Source: Solirubrobacterales bacterium
GTDB lineage: Bacteria > Actinomycetota > Thermoleophilia > Solirubrobacterales > Solirubrobacteraceae
Reading direction: 5' to 3'
DNA length: 35,706 bases
Assembly (NCBI GenBank): GCA_025964355.1
Contig: JAOPZB010000162.1
Span: 1-35,706, forward strand
Shown: piece after piece, positions 31,142 through 35,706 of the stretch
Position numbering within the stretch: the stretch's first letter is position 1
Layout of the letters: each line of letters opens with the position of its first letter
Notes under the pieces: generated by a model
Databases searched by the model: none
What the model was told of the DNA's origin: nothing
Seen by the model: only the letters and a program-made list of their open reading frames with translations
Made by a program: the position numbers and the translations under genes

Positions 31142-33172
31142 ATGTCCAGCGGCGATCGACAGACGCCCCTGTGGGAGCCCTCACCCGAGGAGCGGGAGCA
31201 GGCGGAGATGACGCGCTTCATGCGCTGGGCGGCGCAGCGCAACGAGCGCCCCTTCGACGGCTACGAGGCGCTCTGGCGCTGGTCGGTGCAGGAGCTCGAG
31301 GAGTTCTGGGCGAGCATCTGGGAGTTCTGCGGCGTGCGCTCGTTCACGCCCTACGAACGCGTCCTCAGCTCCCGGGCGATGCCCGGCGCCAGGTGGTTCG
31401 AGGGATCCACGCTCAACTACGCCGAGAACGTGCTCGTTGAACGTGACCCCTCGGCGGTCGCGGTGCTGCACACCTCCGAGCTGCGCGAGCTCGGGGAGAT
31501 CACCTGGGGCGAGCTCTCCGCCCAGGTCGCCGCCGCCGCCGGCGGCCTGCGCTCGCTCGGCGTCGGCCGCGGCGACCGCGTCGTCGCCTACATGCCCAAC
31601 ATCCCCGAGACGCTCATAGCGTTCCTCGCCACCGCCAGCATCGGCGCCATCTGGTCGAGCGCCGCGCCGGAGTTCGGCGCACGCAGCGTCATCGACCGCT
31701 TCGCGCAGATCGAGCCCAAGGTGCTTCTCGCCGTCGACGGCTACCGCCATGCCGGCAAGGACTTCGACCGCACCGCCGTCCTCGAGGGGATCCTCGCGGA
31801 GTTGCCCACGGTCGAGCACACCGGCATGCTGCCCTACCTGTCAGAGGGAGACCTCCCCGACAGGAGCACCGAGGGTCGGTTGAGCTGGAGCAGGCTGCTC
31901 GCGCTCGGCGAGGGCGCGGAGCTCGCCTTCTCGCACGTTCCCTTCGACCACCCGTTGTGGGTGCTCTACTCGTCGGGAACCACCGGGCTGCCGAAGGCGA
32001 TCGTGCAGGGCCACGGCGGGATCCTCGTGGAGCAGCTGAAGAAGCGGATGCATCTCGACCTGCGCGCCGGCGACCGCATGTTCTGGTTCACGACGACCGG
32101 CTGGATGATGTGGAACTTCCTCGTCGGCTGCCTGCTCAGCGACGCGGCGATCGTGCTCTATGACGGCAGCCCCGCCTATCCAGACCTCGGTGGCCTGTGG
32201 AGCCTCGCCGAGCGCGCCCGCATCACCTGCATGGGCGTCAGCGCCGGCCTGCTCGCGAGCATGGAGAAGGCCGGGGTCGAGCCGTCGCGCGACCACGACC
32301 TCAGCGCCCTGCGCGCGATCGGCTCGACCGGCTCGCCGCTCGCTCCCGAGAGCTTTCGCTGGGTCTATGAGCACGTCGACCCCGACATCTGGTTGTTCTC
32401 CACCAGCGGCGGCACCGATGTCTGCACCGCGTTCGTAGCCGGCTGCCCGCTCCTGCCCGTCTACGAGGGCGAACTGCAGTGCCGCGCCCTCGGCTGCGCC
32501 GTCGAGGCATGGGATGAGCAGGGCCGGAGCCTCACCGACGAGGTGGGAGAGCTGGTGATCACCGAGCCGATGCCCTCGATGCCGCTGTTCCTCTGGGGCG
32601 ACACCGACGGAGAGCGCCTGCGCGAGAGCTACTTTGCGATGTACCCCGGGGTCTGGCGCCATGGCGACTGGATCCGCATCACGCCCCGCGGGGGTGCCGT
32701 CATCTACGGCCGCTCGGACTCCACCATCAACCGCCAGGGCGTTCGCATGGGCACGAGCGAGATCTATCGCGCAGCCGCCGCCGTGCCGCAGGTCCTCGAC
32801 ACGCTCGTCGTCGACGTCCCTGGGCGTGCGGGCACCCACACGGACCGCGAGCTGTCGATGATCCTGTTCGTCGTGCTCGCACCCGGCGTCGCCCTCGACG
32901 AGGAGCTCGCCGCGCAGATCAAGCGCCGCATCCGCGAGGACTGCTCGCCACGCCACGTGCCCAACGAGATCCTGCAGATCGACGAGGTGCCGCGCACGTT
33001 GTCGGGCAAGGTTCTCGAGGTGCCCGTCAAGCGGATCCTCATGGGCGCCGCGCCCGAGCAGGCCGCCAGCGTCGACTCGCTCGCCAATCCAAGATCGCTC
33101 GACTACTTCGTCGCGCTGGCCGCCGAGCTCGCCCGCGAGCCTGAGGCCGCCGACACGGCCGGCCCGCGCTGA
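31142..33172 (+). CDS. Acetoacetyl-CoA synthetase
   Basis: 676-residue adenylate-forming ligase activating acetoacetate (or a similar short acid) with ATP and CoA. The N-terminal part is of the acetoacetate type (ALWRWSVQELEEFWASIWEF, WFEGSTLNYAENVL). The AMP-binding motif YSSGTTGLPKAIVQG is at 276-290, with WFTTTGWMMWN after it. STSGGTDVCTAFVAG is the acyl pocket region, and GRSDSTINRQGVRMGTSEIY leads to the C-terminal domain. PRTLSGKVLEVPVKRIL holds the adenylation Lys. Length and motif order match AacS; the gene symbol is left open because the substrate is unproven. It is convergent with the acyl-CoA dehydrogenase gene. Confidence 0.93.
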   Translation: MSSGDRQTPLWEPSPEEREQAEMTRFMRWAAQRNERPFDGYEALWRWSVQELEEFWASIWEFCGVRSFTPYERVLSSRAMPGARWFEGSTLNYAENVLVERDPSAVAVLHTSELRELGEITWGELSAQVAAAAGGLRSLGVGRGDRVVAYMPNIPETLIAFLATASIGAIWSSAAPEFGARSVIDRFAQIEPKVLLAVDGYRHAGKDFDRTAVLEGILAELPTVEHTGMLPYLSEGDLPDRSTEGRLSWSRLLALGEGAELAFSHVPFDHPLWVLYSSGTTGLPKAIVQGHGGILVEQLKKRMHLDLRAGDRMFWFTTTGWMMWNFLVGCLLSDAAIVLYDGSPAYPDLGGLWSLAERARITCMGVSAGLLASMEKAGVEPSRDHDLSALRAIGSTGSPLAPESFRWVYEHVDPDIWLFSTSGGTDVCTAFVAGCPLLPVYEGELQCRALGCAVEAWDEQGRSLTDEVGELVITEPMPSMPLFLWGDTDGERLRESYFAMYPGVWRHGDWIRITPRGGAVIYGRSDSTINRQGVRMGTSEIYRAAAAVPQVLDTLVVDVPGRAGTHTDRELSMILFVVLAPGVALDEELAAQIKRRIREDCSPRHVPNEILQIDEVPRTLSGKVLEVPVKRILMGAAPEQAASVDSLANPRSLDYFVALAAELAREPEAADTAGPR

Positions 33173-33227
33173 GGCCGGCGAGGTCCGCCGTTCTGCGGGG
33201 CGCACGCGGGGTTGCCTCCCAAAGACG

Positions 33228-34394
33228 CTAGAGGCCCATCGAGCGTCCGACGATCTCCTTCATGATCTCGTTCGCGCCGCCATAGATCCGCGTCACCCGC
33301 GCGTCGGCGTAGGCGCGCGCGATCGGGTACTCGAGCATGTAGCCGTAGCCCCCATGCAGCTGCAGGCAGCGATCGACGACGCGTCCCTGCAGGTCGGTGG
33401 ACCACCACTTCGCCATCGCTGCGTCCTCGGCCGTGAGATCGTCCGAGTTCAGCGCCTCGGCGCAGCGATCGACGTAGGTGCGGGCGATGTCGACTTCCGT
33501 GCGCAGCTCGGCCAGCGTGAAGCGCGAGCTCTGAAACGAGCCGATCGGCTGGCCGAACGCCTGGCGCTCGCGCACGTAGTCGAGCGTCCAGCCGAGGGCC
33601 GCCTCGGCCGCCGCCACCGCCGACGCGGCGATCGACAGCCGCTCCTGCGGCAGGTTGGAGACGAGGTAGCGGAACCCGTCGCCCTCCTCGCCCAGCAGGT
33701 TCGACGCGGGGACGCGAACGTCCGAGAACGACAGCTCCGCGGTGTCCTGCGCGTGCTGGCCGATCTTCTCCAGGTTGCGCCCGCGCTCGAAGCCGTCCAT
33801 CCCGCGCTCGACCACGAGCAGGCTGATACCACGGTGGTCTCGTCGTTCCCCGCCGACCCTGGTCTTCGCCGCCACGATCACGAGATCCGCGTTGATGCCG
33901 TTGGTGATGAACGTCTTCGTGCCGTCGAGCACGTAGTCGTCGCCGTCGCGGATCGCGCGCGTGGACATCGCCGCGAGGTCCGAGCCGATCCCCGGCTCGG
34001 TCATCGCGATCGCGGTGATCAGCTCGCCCGAGGCGATCCCGCCCAGCCAGCGCTCGCGTTGCGTCGGGTCGCAATAGGTCAGGAAGTACGGCAGGCAGAT
34101 GTCGTTATGGAGCGTGATCCCCAGGCCGAAGCCCCCGACGCCGGCACGCTGGGTCTCTTCGCCGATCACGAGGTTGAAGCGGAAGTCCTGCGCCCCCGCG
34201 CCGCCCTCGCTCTCCGGGACGGCCATGCCGAGGAATCCGCCGCGTCCCGCCATCGCGAAGACCTCGCGCGGCACGATGCCCGTACGCTCCCATTCGCCGT
34301 AGCGGCCCTCCTCGCCGATCACCTCGCGCTCCAGGAAGGTGCGAAAGCTGGCGCGGAAGTCCTCGTGCAGATCCTCGAAGAGCGTGCGCCTCAT
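33228..34394 (-). CDS. Acyl-CoA dehydrogenase
   Basis: 388-residue FAD flavoenzyme of beta-oxidation or branched-chain acid breakdown. ATG 34394 is chosen because MRRTLFEDLHEDFRASFRTF is the canonical family start; the open frame to 34589 is not homologous. AMTEPGIGSDLAAM (131-143) is the FAD-binding signature, and RQAFGQPIGSFQS and LQLHGGYGYMLEYPI follow. The C-terminal IYGGANEI lacks the Glu that is catalytic in medium-chain enzymes (Gly372); as in LCAD/IVD-type proteins the base could be Glu251 in LPQERL. It is divergent from the RpiR gene with about 50 bp between. Confidence 0.93.
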   Translation of the reverse strand: MRRTLFEDLHEDFRASFRTFLEREVIGEEGRYGEWERTGIVPREVFAMAGRGGFLGMAVPESEGGAGAQDFRFNLVIGEETQRAGVGGFGLGITLHNDICLPYFLTYCDPTQRERWLGGIASGELITAIAMTEPGIGSDLAAMSTRAIRDGDDYVLDGTKTFITNGINADLVIVAAKTRVGGERRDHRGISLLVVERGMDGFERGRNLEKIGQHAQDTAELSFSDVRVPASNLLGEEGDGFRYLVSNLPQERLSIAASAVAAAEAALGWTLDYVRERQAFGQPIGSFQSSRFTLAELRTEVDIARTYVDRCAEALNSDDLTAEDAAMAKWWSTDLQGRVVDRCLQLHGGYGYMLEYPIARAYADARVTRIYGGANEIMKEIVGRSMGL

Positions 34395-34446
34395 GCCGCG
34401 CGCAGCATATGCCCGGGGAGGAGTGCGAGGCGGCGGCGTCGAACAG

Positions 34447-35346
34447 ATGCGCCGGATGAAGCGCGCCTCCACGAACATCACCGAGCGCCCGCCGGCCAAC
34501 GGCACGAGCGAGCACCAGAGCCTGTCGAAGTACATCCAGGCGCGCTTCGACGAGTGCTCGCGCTCCCAGAAGGACGTCGCGCAATACATCGTCGATCACC
34601 TCGACGAGGCCGCCTTCCAGACCGCCGAGGAGCTCGCGCGGCGGGCCAACACCTCGAGCTCGACCGTCGTGCGCTTCTCACAGGCGCTCGGCTTCGAGGG
34701 CTTCCCCGAGCTGCAGGCGGCCGCCCGCGAGGAATACCGGCGCGTCAACGCAAAGGCCGTCACCAACGGACAGAGCGCCGCCTCCACGCCGCTGTTCTCG
34801 CTCGACCAGAACGAGTTCGAGTCGGCACTCACCGCCGACCACCTCAACGTCGAGGACACCGCGCGCAAGGTCTCGCGAACCTCCGTAGAGGCGCTCATCA
34901 AGGCGATCGCCGACGCCGAGAAGGTGCTCGTCGCCGGCACCGACCAGATGGCCTTCTTCGCCAGCTACATGCGCCACCTGCTGATGCTCCTCGATCTCCG
35001 CGTCGACGTCGTCGCAAGCCCCTCTCAGGAGGCCCTCAGCCGGCTCGGGCGGATCGACGCCAACACGCTCGTCGTCGGCCTGTCGGCCGGTCGGCCGCAT
35101 CCGCTCGTCGTGCGCGCCATGAAGCTCGCGCGCCACCGCAACGCCCGCACGGCTGCGATCACCGACGCGACCCTCTCCGAGGTCGCCAAGCTCGCGCAGA
35201 TCAAGCTCTACTACTCCTCCAACAGCCCCGCCTACGTGCGCTCGCACACCGCGCTGCTGAGCATCATCCAGGCGCTCGCCTACGGCGTATATGCCCAGGA
35301 CACCGCCCAGTACGACGACCGCATCAGGGCCTTCAGGCTGAAGTAG
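34447..35346 (+). CDS. MurR/RpiR family transcriptional regulator
   Basis: About 299 residues from ATG 34447; in-frame GTG 34423 directly behind GGGGAGGA and ATG 34456 are alternatives. The N-terminal HTH_6 domain reads DVAQYIVDHLDEAAFQTAEE, then LARRANTSSSTVVRFSQALG and FEGFPELQAAAREEYRR. The C-terminal SIS (sugar isomerase-like) domain has KVLVAGTDQMAFFASYMRHL and TLVVGLSAGRPHPLVVRAMK, which would bind a phosphosugar or other effector. Divergent placement suggests control of the acyl-CoA dehydrogenase gene, and pdxS follows 41 bp downstream; both regulatory links are inferences. Confidence 0.92.
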   Translation: MRRMKRASTNITERPPANGTSEHQSLSKYIQARFDECSRSQKDVAQYIVDHLDEAAFQTAEELARRANTSSSTVVRFSQALGFEGFPELQAAAREEYRRVNAKAVTNGQSAASTPLFSLDQNEFESALTADHLNVEDTARKVSRTSVEALIKAIADAEKVLVAGTDQMAFFASYMRHLLMLLDLRVDVVASPSQEALSRLGRIDANTLVVGLSAGRPHPLVVRAMKLARHRNARTAAITDATLSEVAKLAQIKLYYSSNSPAYVRSHTALLSIIQALAYGVYAQDTAQYDDRIRAFRLK

Positions 35347-35372
35347 CGTCCTCGACCGGTCGTCGGCGCAGA

Positions 35373-35378
35373 TAAACT
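35373..35378 (+). promoter_or_regulatory. Putative -10 element of pdxS
   Basis: TAAACT ends 9 nt before the pdxS ATG, in the 41-bp gap after the RpiR gene. There is no Shine-Dalgarno and no clear -35. Confidence 0.4.
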
Positions 35379-35387
35379 GCATCTGCG

Positions 35388-35706
35388 ATGCGGGACGAGG
35401 CGACATTCGCGGTCAAGAGCGGGCTGGCAGAGATGCTCAAGGGGGGCGTGATCATGGACGTCGTGACCTCCGATCAGGCGCTCGTCGCCGAGGAGGCCGG
35501 AGCGGCCGCCGTGATGGCGCTCGAACGCGTGCCGGCCGACATCCGCCGCGATGGCGGGGTCGCCCGCATGTCCGACCCCGAGATGATCGCCGGAATCCAG
35601 GAGGCGGTCAGCATCCCCGTGATGGCCAAGGCTCGCATCGGGCATTTCGTCGAGGCGCAGGTGCTCGAAGTCCTTGAAGTCGACTACATCGACGAGTCCG
35701 AGGTGC
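35388..35706 (+). CDS. pdxS: Pyridoxal 5'-phosphate synthase lyase subunit PdxS (3' truncated by window)
   Basis: First 106 residues of the (beta/alpha)8 subunit that makes PLP from ribose 5-phosphate, glyceraldehyde 3-phosphate and ammonia supplied by Pdx[16 protein letters not shown] (with Asp24), [28 protein letters not shown] and [18 protein letters not shown] are highly conserved; Lys81 in MAKARIGH is the residue that forms the first Schiff base. VDYIDESEV ends the visible part. The reading frame is intact to the window edge. pdxT would be expected next. Confidence 0.97.
   Translation, partial: MRDEATFAVKSGLAEMLKGGVIMDVVTSDQALVAEEAGAAAVMALERVPADIRRDGGVARMSDPEMIAGIQEAVSIPVMAKARIGHFVEAQVLEVLEVDYIDESEV

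Noticed and set aside
33354-35375. 673-codon plus-strand open frame
   Set aside because: It runs antisense through the acyl-CoA dehydrogenase and out of frame through the RpiR gene, with low-complexity Arg-rich sequence.

Overview
The window reads as chromosomal DNA from a very GC-rich actinobacterium, most likely class Thermoleophilia (Solirubrobacterales-like). This is inferred from third-position G/C bias, GTG/TTG starts, an F420-type (LLM) oxidoreductase, the dgt-dnaG-tRNA-Asn order seen in actinobacteria, and lineage-flavoured small families (HTH-HNH protein, secreted proteins, a Cys-rich 79-residue protein). No species can be named from sequence alone.

Region 1 (1-7670) is a housekeeping DNA metabolism and repair block: the 3' end of a XerC/XerD recombinase, deoB, mutM, a convergent glutaredoxin gene, recO, a PRC-barrel-like gene, dgt, dnaG, a double-HTH/HNH protein and tRNA-Asn(GTT). 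Region 2 (7671-13117) holds a membrane-anchored collagen-like protein, a SnoaL-like protein, an LLM oxidoreductase-glycosyltransferase pair, a conserved hypothetical, a short-chain dehydrogenase and a tRNA with anticodon CAT. Region 3 (13118-15060) looks like a decayed integrated element at that tRNA: about 580 bp without a convincing gene, an M50-like metalloprotease gene, a truncated tyrosine integrase, and a 9-bp copy of the tRNA 3' end just past the integrase fragment.

Region 4 (15061-19347) encodes exported proteins: a CocE/S15-type hydrolase, two secreted proteins of unknown function and a small Cys-rich protein behind a very strong hairpin. Region 5 (19348-27891) is signalling-rich: two HD-GYP phosphodiesterases, a STAS protein, a DUF2294 protein, a PAS-GGDEF protein with a GADEF active site but an intact I-site, plus a methyltransferase, an aldo/keto reductase and a Ppx/GppA phosphatase. 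Cyclic-di-GMP turnover and alarmone or polyphosphate metabolism may meet here. Region 6 (27918-35706) has a PMT/ArnT-like membrane glycosyltransferase, a class V aminotransferase divergent from acetoacetyl-CoA synthetase, an acyl-CoA dehydrogenase divergent from an RpiR regulator, and the 5' part of pdxS.

Two start architectures coexist. Some genes have good Shine-Dalgarno sequences. Others have none but carry a -10-like hexamer 6-10 nt before the start codon, which suggests leaderless mRNAs. The aminotransferase/acetoacetyl-CoA synthetase pair may share one -10 segment in both directions. No complete novel defence system or CRISPR array was seen. The items most worth a second look are the integrase/tRNA remnant, the degenerate-GGDEF/HD-GYP/STAS/DUF2294 neighbourhood, the HNH gene between dnaG and tRNA-Asn, and the likely missed 5' end at 18204.
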